DNA from: JALYRV01 sp035512575
GTDB taxonomy: Bacteria; Acidobacteriota; Vicinamibacteria; Vicinamibacterales; SCN-69-37
Direction of reading: 5' to 3'
Assembly (NCBI GenBank): GCA_035512575.1
Contig: DATKDT010000152.1
Location: 1-64,000 of the forward strand
DNA length: 64,000 bases
Each line of letters starts with the position of its first letter. Position 1 is the stretch's first letter. The notes below the pieces were generated by a model, which saw nothing but the letters and a program-made list of their open reading frames with translations, was not told the DNA's origin and did not search any database. Of this stretch, positions 32,818-44,768 are shown one piece after another. A program made the position numbers and the translations under genes.

Positions 32818-33023
32818 GCCGAAACGCTGTTCTTGCGGCTGCTCCACCCGGCGCGCCGCTCCGGCTCGCGCCAGAGCGTGTCGACGAAGATCCGGACCGA
32901 CCCCCCGGCCGTGCGCACGTACTCGACTTTGCCGTTGGCGATCCAGTTGTAGATGGTGCGGCGGCTGACGCCGACCAGCTCGCACGCCTTCATGATCGAG
33001 ATGGTTTTGCGTTCGACAATCAT
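32814..33023 (-). CDS. Excisionase-like helix-turn-helix DNA-binding protein
   Basis: A 69-residue protein: ISIMKACELVGVSRRTIYNWI then ANGKVEYVRTAGGSVRIFVDTL, the winged MerR/excisionase (HTH_17) fold with a helix-turn-helix at about 11-28 and an Arg-rich wing. Such proteins are either phage Xis factors or small promoter regulators; no integrase is near, so a regulatory role is more likely. First gene of a two-gene unit, divergent from the NtrC-type regulator. Confidence 0.8.
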   Translation of the reverse strand: MIVERKTISIMKACELVGVSRRTIYNWIANGKVEYVRTAGGSVRIFVDTLWREPERRAGWSSRKNSVSA

Positions 33024-33096
33024 GACAAGTCCTCGCAGGCATCTATCGGCATTTGCGCGCAGGGCTGCAGGGTGTCAAAATGCCGCCACCTGTCCG

Positions 33097-34515
33097 ATGG
33101 CCGATCCCTGGCATCTTCTGCTCGTCGACGATGAGAAAGCCTTTCGCGAGGCGATTGCGGAGCAGCTGGCCGATCGGGGCTTCGTCGTGACGCAGGCGGC
33201 CGACGGCACGAGCGCCCTCGACCGCCTCTCCGAGTTTGCCTACGACATCGTCGTCACCGATCTGCGGCTGCCCGGCGCCGACGGGCGGAAGGTGCTGCAG
33301 GAGGCGCGGGCGCGCTACCCCGACATCATCGCGATCGTCATCACGGGCTACGGCACGGTGAAGGACGCGGTCGAGCTGATCAAGCAGGGTGCGAGCGACT
33401 TCATCACGAAGCCGTTTCAGTTCGACGGGCTGCTGCACGTGATCGAGGCGGCGCTCGAGCAGCGTCGCCTGCGCGCCGAGAACGACTACCTGCGATCGCA
33501 GCTCGACGACCGGTACCGGATCGACGGCATCGTCGGCAAGAGCGACGCGATGCACGGGCTGTTTCAGCTGCTCCACACGGTGGCCGACTCGCCCGCGACG
33601 GTGCTGATCACGGGCGAGACGGGCACGGGCAAGGAGCTGGCCGCGCGCGCGATCCATCACGCGAGCTCGCGGCGCGCGCAGCGCTTCGTCGCGCTCAATT
33701 GCAGCGCCATCCCTGAAACGCTGCTCGAGGCCGAGCTGTTCGGGCACGTGCGGGGCGCGTTCACGGGCGCGGTGGCCAACCGCCAGGGCAAGCTCGAAGC
33801 GGCGCATCGGGGCACGCTGTTCCTCGACGAGGTGGGGACGATGAGCGCGGCGCTGCAGGCGAAGCTGCTGCGCGTGCTGCAGGAGCGCGAGTTCGAGCGC
33901 GTGGGCGACTCGCAGACGGTCAAGGTGGACGTGCGCGTCATCGCGGCCACGCATGCCGATCTCCAGAAGATGGTGACGGAAGGGCAGTTCCGCGAGGATC
34001 TGTTCTATCGCCTGAACGTCGTACCGGTGCGGATGCCGCCGCTGCGCGAGCGGCGCGACGACATTCCGCTGCTGGTGCAGCACTTCCTGGTGAAGCTCGC
34101 GCGCGACGCGGCAGGACGCAAGGACAGGAACGGTTCGGCCGCCGGCCCGTCAACGGCCTCGCAAGACGCCATGCGCCAGTTGATGACGTATGACTGGCCC
34201 GGCAACGTGCGGCAGCTCGAGAATGTGATCGAGCGCCTGTTCACGCTGCTGCCGAAGCGCGCGCAGATCGAGGTCGCCGATCTGCCCGACGACATCCGCG
34301 GGGCGTCGCCGGGCGCGGCATCGGCGGTGCATGAGGACGCCATGCCCGACCACGGCGTCGATCTGGATGGCTATCTCTCGAACGTGGAGCTGATGCTGAT
34401 CAGGAAAGCGCTGGATCGCACGAGTGGCAACAAGCGGCGCGCGGCGGACCTGCTGCAGATCAAGCGGACGACGCTGATCGAAAAACTGAAACGGCTCGAG
34501 CGACTGGGAAACTGA
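33097..34515 (+). CDS. NtrC-family sigma-54 response regulator
   Basis: A 472-residue activator. Receiver domain with D11/D12 and phospho-acceptor D55 (TDLRLPG) and K105; AAA+ domain with Walker A GETGTGKE (173-180), the sigma-54 contact loop GAFTGA (220-225) and LFLDEVG; a C-terminal Fis HTH (RKALDRTSGNKRRAADLLQIKRTTLIEKL). Activates sigma-54 promoters on phosphorylation. No kinase gene is directly paired; the kinase-less H-box gene lies in the divergent unit. Confidence 0.93.
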   Translation: MADPWHLLLVDDEKAFREAIAEQLADRGFVVTQAADGTSALDRLSEFAYDIVVTDLRLPGADGRKVLQEARARYPDIIAIVITGYGTVKDAVELIKQGASDFITKPFQFDGLLHVIEAALEQRRLRAENDYLRSQLDDRYRIDGIVGKSDAMHGLFQLLHTVADSPATVLITGETGTGKELAARAIHHASSRRAQRFVALNCSAIPETLLEAELFGHVRGAFTGAVANRQGKLEAAHRGTLFLDEVGTMSAALQAKLLRVLQEREFERVGDSQTVKVDVRVIAATHADLQKMVTEGQFREDLFYRLNVVPVRMPPLRERRDDIPLLVQHFLVKLARDAAGRKDRNGSAAGPSTASQDAMRQLMTYDWPGNVRQLENVIERLFTLLPKRAQIEVADLPDDIRGASPGAASAVHEDAMPDHGVDLDGYLSNVELMLIRKALDRTSGNKRRAADLLQIKRTTLIEKLKRLERLGN

Positions 34516-34521
34516 GGGCGC

Positions 34522-35520
34522 ATGTCACGGGCGGCGTATTGGACGATCGTTGCGGGAGGGCAGCCGACGGCCTTTCGCGGGCGCGACAGGGAAGATCTGC
34601 TGCCGACGCTGAAACAGCTGCAGAGCAAGCAGCCGGATGCCGCGATCGTGTGGTTCGAGCGCGGCAAGGTGTTTCCGACGCGCGAGGCGGCGCTGGAGGA
34701 CCGGCGGGGTCCGCGCGAGCGGAGGCCGCGCGACTGGCGGCCCGGCGGCGATCACAAGGATCCGCGCGCGAAGTACGACGTGCCGCGCGACCAGAAACGG
34801 GCGCGCTTCAGGCAGCTGGCGCAGAAGCGGCGCATGCGCGACGAGGAGCCGGGCGATCGCGGCGGCTTCGATCCCTTTGCCGAACGGCCGCGGAAGCCGT
34901 TCGGCGAGCGGCCGCCACGCGAGAATCCGCCACGCGAGAATCGGCCGCCACGCGAGAATCGTCCGCCGCGCGAGAATCGTCCGCCGTTCGGCGATCGACG
35001 GCCCGCGGGCGGGGGAGAGCGCAGTCCGTTCGGCGACCGGCGACCGGCGGGAGGCGACCGGCGTCCCGCAGGCGGTGGCCGCGGGAGGTGGCAGGACAGG
35101 GAAGGCGGCGATCGCCGCCCGGCCGGCGGCGCGCGCAAGCCTGGCGGGTGGGGAAGCGGCCGTCCGCAAGGCGCGGGGCGCGGGCCTGGAACCGGACGCC
35201 CGCCTGGCGGGCCGGGACGGCCGCCCGGAGGCCCGGGAGTGGGGCGCGGACCTGGAATGGGCCGTCCGCCCGGAGGCCGTCCGCCCGGAGGCCGTCCGCC
35301 TGGAGGCCTGGGGCGATCACCTGCCGGTGGACGCGGGCCGGGGTCGAGCCGGCCCGGCGGCCCCGGACGGCCGGGGGGAGGCGGCAGGCCGCCTGGCGGC
35401 AGGGGACCCGGAGGACCCGCAGGACGTGGGCCCGGCGGGCGTGGACCAGGCGGACGCGCGCCGGGTGGCCGCGGGCCCGGTGGCCGCGGCCCAGGAGGCC
35501 GCGGGGGCGGCCGCGGGTGA
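34522..35520 (+). CDS. Arg/Gly/Pro-rich disordered protein with a small N-terminal domain
   Basis: A 332-residue protein. Residues 1-55 are ordered (YWTIVAGGQPTAFRGRDRED ... AAIVWFERGKVFPTREAA), reading as a small beta-alpha domain I do not recognise. Residues 60-110 are highly basic. From about 120 to the end it is low complexity: PPREN repeats, RRPAGG repeats, then GRPPGG and RGPGG repeats. Composition is like RGG/RG-rich RNA-binding tails, so nucleic-acid contact or condensate formation is plausible but unproven. It starts 7 bp after the NtrC-like gene and overlaps the next by GTGA. Confidence 0.75.
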   Translation: MSRAAYWTIVAGGQPTAFRGRDREDLLPTLKQLQSKQPDAAIVWFERGKVFPTREAALEDRRGPRERRPRDWRPGGDHKDPRAKYDVPRDQKRARFRQLAQKRRMRDEEPGDRGGFDPFAERPRKPFGERPPRENPPRENRPPRENRPPRENRPPFGDRRPAGGGERSPFGDRRPAGGDRRPAGGGRGRWQDREGGDRRPAGGARKPGGWGSGRPQGAGRGPGTGRPPGGPGRPPGGPGVGRGPGMGRPPGGRPPGGRPPGGLGRSPAGGRGPGSSRPGGPGRPGGGGRPPGGRGPGGPAGRGPGGRGPGGRAPGGRGPGGRGPGGRGGGRG

Positions 35521-35867
35521 TCGCGCACGTCATCCTGTTTCGTCCCAAAGCCGATCTCGACGATGCCGGCCGGGCGCGCCTGTTCGACGCCATGCGCGCG
35601 GCGCACCGCGCGATTCCGCGGATCGCGCGGTTCGTCGTCGGGCAGCGCGTGAAGAACGGCCGGCCCTACGAAGCGCTCGCGCGCGACTTTCCTTTCTTTG
35701 CGCTGCTGGAATTCGAGACGCAGGCCGACTTCGACGCGTATGTATCGCACCCCGCGCACGAGGAGCTCGGGGCGCAGTTCTATCTGGCGAGCGAGGCGGC
35801 GGAGGCCTACGACTTCGAGACGGGCGACATGCCCGGCGCGCTCGACGGTCTCAGGCAGGAACGGTAA
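35517..35867 (+). CDS. Dabb-domain (stress-responsive A/B barrel) protein
   Basis: A 116-residue protein: IAHVILFRPKADLDDAGRARL, an AHRAIPRIARFVVGQRV strand-helix, FFALLEFETQADFDAYVSHPAHEEL, all typical of the dimeric alpha-beta-barrel (Dabb) fold with the conserved His in YVSHPAH. Members are oligoketide cyclase or stress proteins; substrate unknown. The GTG start overlaps the stop of the RGG gene, implying joint translation. Its end overlaps dusB (convergent) by 17 bp. Confidence 0.85.
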   Translation: MIAHVILFRPKADLDDAGRARLFDAMRAAHRAIPRIARFVVGQRVKNGRPYEALARDFPFFALLEFETQADFDAYVSHPAHEELGAQFYLASEAAEAYDFETGDMPGALDGLRQER

Positions 35868-36897
35868 CGCCGAAGAAGCGGACGATGATGTCGCGCAGAT
35901 GGTCGATCGACTCGGCGGAGTTGATGGCGACGCGCAGCTGCGACCCGCCTTCGATCCCCTTCGTGTACCACGAGTTCAGCGCGCGCAGCTTGTTGATCAC
36001 CCACTTGCGGCGTCCACGCGGCGTCTGATCGTCCGGCGCGATCGGCGCCTGGCCCGGAGCGCTATGGCGGAAGCCGTCGCGCTCGCCGACGCGCTCGGCC
36101 AGCAGCAGATCGATGTACTCGAGCAGGAACAGGCCGCGCTCTTCCATCGTGATCTCGCGAGGCGCGCGTCCCGCCGCAAGCGCGTGCGCCTGCTCGAAGA
36201 TCCACGGATTGCGCAGCGCGCCGCGGCCCACCAGCACGCCAGAGACGCGGGTGCTGCGCAGGCGGTCCACCATCTGCGACGCCTCGACGCAGTCGCCGCT
36301 GCCGAACACCGGAATGTCGAGCGACCCGGCGATCCGGTCGATGAGATCCCAGTCCGACACGCCCGAATAGGACTGCGCGGCGGTCCGGCCGTGGACGGCC
36401 ACACCCGCCGCGCCGGCGTCCTCGGCCATGCGGGCCAGCACGGGCGCGTTGATCTCGGCGTCGTTCCACCCGGCGCGCATCTTCACGGTCACCGGAATCT
36501 TCACGGCGTCGACCATTGCCCTGATCACCGCTGCGGCATGCTCCGGCTCGCGCATCAGGCTGCAGCCCGCGTTGTGCTTCGCGATCTTCGGGACGGGGCA
36601 GCCCATGTTGATGTCGACCGCGTCGGCGCCCATGCCCTCGACGATTCGCGCGGCGTCGGCCATCTTCGCCGGGTCGCCGCCGAAGATCTGAATCGACACC
36701 GGCCGCTCCTCTTCCGTGTACTCGGCGAACTCCAGCGTGCGATCGATCCCGCGCACGAGCCCCTCGGAGCTGACCATCTCGGTGACGACCAGCCCGCACC
36801 CGCCGCGGCGCTTGACGAGCCGCCGGAACGCGGTATCGGTCATGCCCGCCATCGGAGCCATTGCGAACGGTGACTGAAGCGGAAGGTGCTTGGCCAA
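35851..36897 (-). CDS. dusB: tRNA-dihydrouridine synthase DusB
   Basis: A 348-residue flavoenzyme: APMAGMTD, IFGGDP, NMGCPVPKIAKHNAG with catalytic Cys100, KMRAGW, VHGRTAAQSYSG, GSGDC and GVLVGRGALRNPW for FMN phosphate binding, then the C-terminal helical tRNA-binding domain. Reduces uridine in tRNA D-loops using NADPH. TTG 36897 is the assumed start; a heptamer tract directly precedes it and no clear ribosome site is seen. Confidence 0.93.
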   Translation of the reverse strand: MAKHLPLQSPFAMAPMAGMTDTAFRRLVKRRGGCGLVVTEMVSSEGLVRGIDRTLEFAEYTEEERPVSIQIFGGDPAKMADAARIVEGMGADAVDINMGCPVPKIAKHNAGCSLMREPEHAAAVIRAMVDAVKIPVTVKMRAGWNDAEINAPVLARMAEDAGAAGVAVHGRTAAQSYSGVSDWDLIDRIAGSLDIPVFGSGDCVEASQMVDRLRSTRVSGVLVGRGALRNPWIFEQAHALAAGRAPREITMEERGLFLLEYIDLLLAERVGERDGFRHSAPGQAPIAPDDQTPRGRRKWVINKLRALNSWYTKGIEGGSQLRVAINSAESIDHLRDIIVRFFGVTVPA

Positions 36898-36900
36898 AAG

Positions 36901-36934
36901 ATTCTGTATTCTGCGTTCTGTGTTCTGCGTTCTG
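36901..36934. repeat. AGAACNC heptamer tract between the NusG-like gene and dusB
   Basis: On the coding (minus) strand the NusG-like stop TGA is followed immediately by CAGAACG, CAGAACA, CAGAACG, CAGAATA, CAGAATC. This tract makes up almost the whole spacer up to the dusB start. Confidence 0.85.
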
Positions 36935-37432
36935 TCAGTACGCCCGGACGTCGGCCGCGTCCACTTCGACCGATACGCCCTGGCCGATCAACTCGACCGA
37001 CAGCACGAGCCGCGCGTGCGATCCCTTTCGCACGAGGCGGCCGACGACGCCCTTGAGCGGGCCGTGGGTGACTTCAACCATGTCTCCCTCGTGAATGAGC
37101 GGACAGGGATCGTAGGCCAGCTCGCTTTCGACCAGCGTCCGGATGCCGGCGATCTCGGAGTCGGGAATCGGCGCCGGCTCGCCGTCGAACGACACGATGT
37201 TGACCACGCCGGTGCACTTGAGCACCGGCAGGCGATCCACCGCCGGGAACTTCGCGAAGCAATAGCCGGGAAACAGCGGCCACTCGATCTGCTTCTTGCG
37301 GTCTTTCCACCGGCTCCACTTGAGGATCGTCGGCAGAAACGTCTCGAGCCCCTTGCGCTCGAGCTGCTCGCGGACGACCTGCTCGTGGCGCGAGCGCGTC
37401 CAGATGGCAAACCAGGGAGCGTCGACGGGCAT
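36935..37432 (-). CDS. NusG-family transcription elongation factor (specialised paralogue)
   Basis: A 165-residue protein: NGN domain starting PWFAIWTRSRHEQVVREQLERKGLETFLP, with LFPGYCFAKF, and a C-terminal KOW motif GDMVEVTHGPLKGVVGRLVR. The W-x-R-S-R-H-E and PGY motifs are seen in RfaH/UpxY-like paralogues used for long exopolysaccharide operons; the nearby Wzm/Wzt export genes fit this. The housekeeping nusG would be near rpl genes elsewhere. ATG overlaps the SurA-like stop (TGATG). Confidence 0.85.
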   Translation of the reverse strand: MPVDAPWFAIWTRSRHEQVVREQLERKGLETFLPTILKWSRWKDRKKQIEWPLFPGYCFAKFPAVDRLPVLKCTGVVNIVSFDGEPAPIPDSEIAGIRTLVESELAYDPCPLIHEGDMVEVTHGPLKGVVGRLVRKGSHARLVLSVELIGQGVSVEVDAADVRAY

Positions 37433-38514
37433 CAGTTCAGTCCGTTGACCGCTCCGCCACGCGCGAGAAACTGCTCGTACAGTTTCTTCAGCTCGTCGTT
37501 CTTCCATTCGATGATGGCCTGCGCGCGCAGCCGATCCAGCAGCTGCCGCTGCTCGACCAGTTGCTTCTGCTCGACCACCTTGTCGGCGATGAGATCGCGC
37601 ACTTCTTCGTACGGCGCCGGCACGGCCGCGCTCGCCGATTCCAGCTTCACCACCTGATAGCCGCGCGGCGTGCGAATCGGCTCCGACACCTCGCCCGGCT
37701 TCAGCGCCTCGAGCACCGTCTGCAGCGCCGGGGCGAGCTCGTTGCGCAGGACGGGACCGACGAGACCGCCGTTGGCCCTGGAACCCGACTCGGACAGTTC
37801 GGCGACGAGCGTCTCGAACGATTCCCCCTTCGCGGCGCGCTCGCGCACCGACCGCGCCTTCGCCGCGGCCGCCTCATCGTCGGCCACGCTGAACGACTCG
37901 CCGCCGTCGCGCTGCTGCACCGGAACGGCGATGAAGATCTCGCGGAGCGTGACGGTGGGCGGCGCGACGAACTCGGCCTGGTGTGTGGCGTAGTACTCCT
38001 TCGCCTCCTGCTCGGTGAGCGTGATTTTCTGGCCGATTTCCTGGCGCAGCACCTGCGACCGCAGCACGCTGCGCTCGAACATGCGGCGGAACTGATCGAG
38101 CGTCATGCCCTCGCCGCGCAGCGCCGCGAGGAACTGTTCCTGCGTCTCGATCTTGTTCGCTTTCTTGATCTCCTCGATCGTGCGCTGGAAGTGCTCGTCG
38201 GGTACCGTCAGCCGCAGCTCGCGGGCGCGCTGCACGAGCAGCATCTCGTCGATCGCCGTGGCCAGGATCGCCGGGGTGACCTCGCGCAGCATCTGCTGCA
38301 GCTCCGCGTCGTTCTTCAGGCGCTCGGGATCGAGCGCCCGCTCCTGGTCGCGGAGCGCCTGAATCTGGCGCGATTCGAGGTCGCTTTTCGTGAGGATCTC
38401 GCCGTTCACCTTCACCAGGATCTGCTCGATGATTTCCTGGCCCCGGAGCTCGCCGGCCGGCATGCCGGCGATGAGAAAGGCGGCCGCCAGGCTTCCCGCA
38501 ATACGTCGTGTCAT
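37432..38514 (-). CDS. SurA-like periplasmic chaperone with parvulin domain
   Basis: A 360-residue protein. Signal peptide (SLAAAFLIAGMPAGELRG), an N-terminal chaperone region beginning ILVKVNGEILTKSDLESRQ (SurA_N type), and a parvulin PPIase domain (about 180-295) with KGESFETLVAELSES, GGLVGPV, LKPGEVSEPIRTPRGYQVVKL. It should guide outer-membrane proteins through the periplasm and catalyse proline isomerisation. Only one PPIase domain is seen, against two in E. coli SurA. It lies 27 bp after mfd. Confidence 0.87.
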   Translation of the reverse strand: MTRRIAGSLAAAFLIAGMPAGELRGQEIIEQILVKVNGEILTKSDLESRQIQALRDQERALDPERLKNDAELQQMLREVTPAILATAIDEMLLVQRARELRLTVPDEHFQRTIEEIKKANKIETQEQFLAALRGEGMTLDQFRRMFERSVLRSQVLRQEIGQKITLTEQEAKEYYATHQAEFVAPPTVTLREIFIAVPVQQRDGGESFSVADDEAAAAKARSVRERAAKGESFETLVAELSESGSRANGGLVGPVLRNELAPALQTVLEALKPGEVSEPIRTPRGYQVVKLESASAAVPAPYEEVRDLIADKVVEQKQLVEQRQLLDRLRAQAIIEWKNDELKKLYEQFLARGGAVNGLN

Positions 38515-38541
38515 GGCTGTAACTTTCTGTGTATCAGTATC

Positions 38542-42126
<3,585 letters not shown>

Positions 42127-42570
42127 TCCGAACTGTCGATCCTAGCGTACGGATACAGCCGGGCTTCCCGGTCATCCGGATCGTTTCCAGGCGGTCAGCT
42201 GGCAGGCCTTCGAGAAGGTCGCCTTCCTTTTTGAGCGCGCGCTGTGAGTCGGCGACCGTGGCGATCCACCAGGCGACGGGTATGAGCACCAGTGCGCGGA
42301 CGACCGCGCTGATGACGATTTCGTAGAGACCCTCCGGCGCGCCCGATGCCGCCACGGTGGCGACGTGCGCGAACGGCAGCAGACTGAGCGGCAGCCCCCA
42401 CCGGACGCCGCCGTACCAGGCGCCGTACATGACGGGCACGACGGACAGGCCCGGAAACTCCACGCGCGGCCCGACGGCGTAGTCGAGCGTGACGACAAAG
42501 GTCGCAATCCCGAGGCTGTAGTAAGGCGGCAGTCGGTCTGGAACGGTGAGCCGCCGCCGCGACGTCTCCA

Positions 42571-43971
42571 TCAGCTCGACGGCGGTTCGTCACCGGAGGC
42601 GGAGGCTGTCTTCGACAACGATACGGCTCCCGAGAAAGCCCACGCGTGGCGCGGCCGATAGATGCCCGTGTCGTGCAGCCGGCTCTTCACACGGAAAGTG
42701 TAAAGCAGCCGGTGGTAGTCGTACTGATAGCCGTCCTTGCTGTGCGCCGCGACGTCGAGTTTGTACGTGCCCGGGACGAGATCCAGGCCCCCGATCACGA
42801 ACCGTACCTCGCCTTCGCCGAAGAACCGGCCGGACTCGTATTCTTCGAGGCTTGTGTTCGTGCCGTAGCAGCAGACGCCCTCGACATTGAACAGCCCGAT
42901 GCCGAAGACGTAGTCGTCGACGGGCTCCTTCGCGAGCACGCGCAGATTGATGCTCATCGGATCGCCCGACTGGAAGACGTGGGCCGCTTTGCCGTCGGGC
43001 CCGAACAGCTCGACGCTGGTGATCTCGACCTCGCGCGAGCCCCAGCGGCCCTCGTCGGCCTGGAACATGTTTTCGGGGCCCTCACCCGCCGCCGCTTCGA
43101 GCTCCGCGGCCTCCTGGCCCGGAACGTCTCCGTCGCCCTGACCGGCGGCCGCCGCGCCGGCGTCCTCCAGCCCGGCGACGGCCTGTTTCGCGCGCGCGTC
43201 ACCCGCGGCCAGCTGCGCCTCCTCGCCGGTGGCGACGGCCGACAGGTACGTGCCGACGACCCGCTTGGGATCGCCCTCGGCGCGCTTCTCACCCGCGTCG
43301 AGCCAGATCGCGTCGTCGCAGAACTTCTCGATCAGGTCGAGCGTGTGCGTGACGAGCAGGATCGTGCGGCCCTTGCGTTTGAATTCGGAGAACTTGTCGA
43401 GGCACTTGTGGGTGAAGCCCTCGTCGCCGACCGCCAGCACCTCGTCGACGAGCAGCACGTCGGGATCGACGTGAATCGCGACCGCGAACCCCAGGCGCAT
43501 GTACTCGCCTGACGAATACGTTTTCACCGGCGCGTCGATGATCTTCTGCATCTCGGCAAACTCGATGATCTCGTTGAAGCGATCCTGAACCTCGCGCTTC
43601 GTGAGGCCGAGCATGATGCCGTTGATGTAGACGTTCTCGCGGCCGGAGATTTCGGGATGGAATCCGGCGCCGAGCTCGATGAGGGCCGAAATGCGGCCCT
43701 CGACGCGGACGGTGCCCGACGTCGGTTTGGTGATGCCGGCCACGAGCTTCAGCGCGGTGCTCTTGCCGGAACCGTTGCGGCCCATGACGCCGAACGTCGA
43801 GCCTTTCGGCACCGTGAACGACAGGTCCTTGACGGCGGCAAAGGTGTCGGCAGGCGCCAGGTCGCGCAGGATGCTGCGGTTGAGCAGCGCGCTCTTCAGC
43901 GTCGCGAACTGGCGGCCGCCATAGCGGCGGTAGATCTTCGTGACGTTCGCGAGCTCGATCGCGGGGCGCAT
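42571..43971 (-). CDS. wzt: Wzt-like O-antigen/polysaccharide ABC transporter ATPase
   Basis: A 466-residue protein. NBD with Walker A GRNGSGKS (about 63-70), signature YSSGEYMRLGFA (about 151), VLLVDEVLAVGDEGF and the H-loop TH. A long Ala/Gly/Glu-rich linker (about 238-300) separates it from a C-terminal Wzt_C beta-sandwich (about 310-440), the domain that recognises the capped end of O-antigen glycans. Partner of the upstream permease gene, from which it is separated by 2 bp. Confidence 0.9.
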   Translation of the reverse strand: MRPAIELANVTKIYRRYGGRQFATLKSALLNRSILRDLAPADTFAAVKDLSFTVPKGSTFGVMGRNGSGKSTALKLVAGITKPTSGTVRVEGRISALIELGAGFHPEISGRENVYINGIMLGLTKREVQDRFNEIIEFAEMQKIIDAPVKTYSSGEYMRLGFAVAIHVDPDVLLVDEVLAVGDEGFTHKCLDKFSEFKRKGRTILLVTHTLDLIEKFCDDAIWLDAGEKRAEGDPKRVVGTYLSAVATGEEAQLAAGDARAKQAVAGLEDAGAAAAGQGDGDVPGQEAAELEAAAGEGPENMFQADEGRWGSREVEITSVELFGPDGKAAHVFQSGDPMSINLRVLAKEPVDDYVFGIGLFNVEGVCCYGTNTSLEEYESGRFFGEGEVRFVIGGLDLVPGTYKLDVAAHSKDGYQYDYHRLLYTFRVKSRLHDTGIYRPRHAWAFSGAVSLSKTASASGDEPPSS

Positions 43972-43973
43972 GT

Positions 43974-44768
43974 CTAGACGACCTCCGCGTACGAGTCACG
44001 CAGGCGATCGAAGAGCCAGTAGGCGGCGAGGAACAACAGCACCGACGCGACGCCGAGCGCGAGCAGCCACTTCCAGTGGCCCACGGGACCGTCGAAGAAC
44101 AGAATCTCCTGATACGTGATGGCCAGGTGCGTGAAGGGATTGAGGTTCAGGTACTTCATGTACCCCATGTCCGCCATCATGCGCCACGTGTAAATGATGG
44201 GCGTCGCGAAGAACCAGAACGTCAGCAGGTTCGAGAGGATGTCTTTGATGTCGCGGAAATGGACGGTCAGCGCCGAAAGGATGAGCGCAAGCGCCAGCGT
44301 GAACACCAGCTGCACCAACACCACGACCGGGAACCAGAGCAGCTCGAGGGCGTTGATGGGCTTTTGATACCAGATCAGAAACGCCGCCAGAATCGGCAGG
44401 CCCAGGAAGAAGTGCACCATGTTGGCGAGCACACTCACGATGGGCAGCACTTCGGCCGGGAACAACACCTTCTTGATCAGGTTCCCGCCGGCGATGAGCG
44501 AGCCCGCGGACTCGCTCAGCGAGGCCGAGAACCAGGTCCACGGCAGAATGCCGACGAACATGAACAGGGCATACGGCTGCGCGAGAGGATCGTCGTTACG
44601 AATCACGATCCTGAACACGAACGAATAAATCAGAAGCAGCAGCAGCGGGTTGATGAACGACCACAGGTACCCGAGCACCGATCCGCGGTAGCGAGCCTTC
44701 AGCTCGCGCACCACCAGCGTCTGGATGAGGCCGCGGTAGCGGGGCAGCTGCCGGAGGTTGTGGAGCAT
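43974..44768 (-). CDS. wzm: Wzm-like ABC-2 polysaccharide export permease
   Basis: A 264-residue permease with six helices: VRELKARYRGSVLGYLWSFINPL is the standard amphipathic first region of O-antigen permeases, with FFATPIIYTWR and LNPFTHLAITYQEILFF near the end. It forms the channel driven by Wzt. The ATG overlaps the stop of the upstream phosphatase (TGATG). Confidence 0.92.
   Translation of the reverse strand: MLHNLRQLPRYRGLIQTLVVRELKARYRGSVLGYLWSFINPLLLLLIYSFVFRIVIRNDDPLAQPYALFMFVGILPWTWFSASLSESAGSLIAGGNLIKKVLFPAEVLPIVSVLANMVHFFLGLPILAAFLIWYQKPINALELLWFPVVVLVQLVFTLALALILSALTVHFRDIKDILSNLLTFWFFATPIIYTWRMMADMGYMKYLNLNPFTHLAITYQEILFFDGPVGHWKWLLALGVASVLLFLAAYWLFDRLRDSYAEVV

Noticed and set aside
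32814..33023. Excisionase-like gene considered as a sign of a prophage or integrative element
   Set aside because: No integrase, attachment repeats next to a tRNA, or phage genes are nearby; a regulatory role fits the context better.
32572..33042. A single 156-residue minus-strand frame covering the HTH gene
   Set aside because: Its first half is an out-of-frame reading of the HTH gene; the real product begins at the GTG that overlaps the HTH stop.
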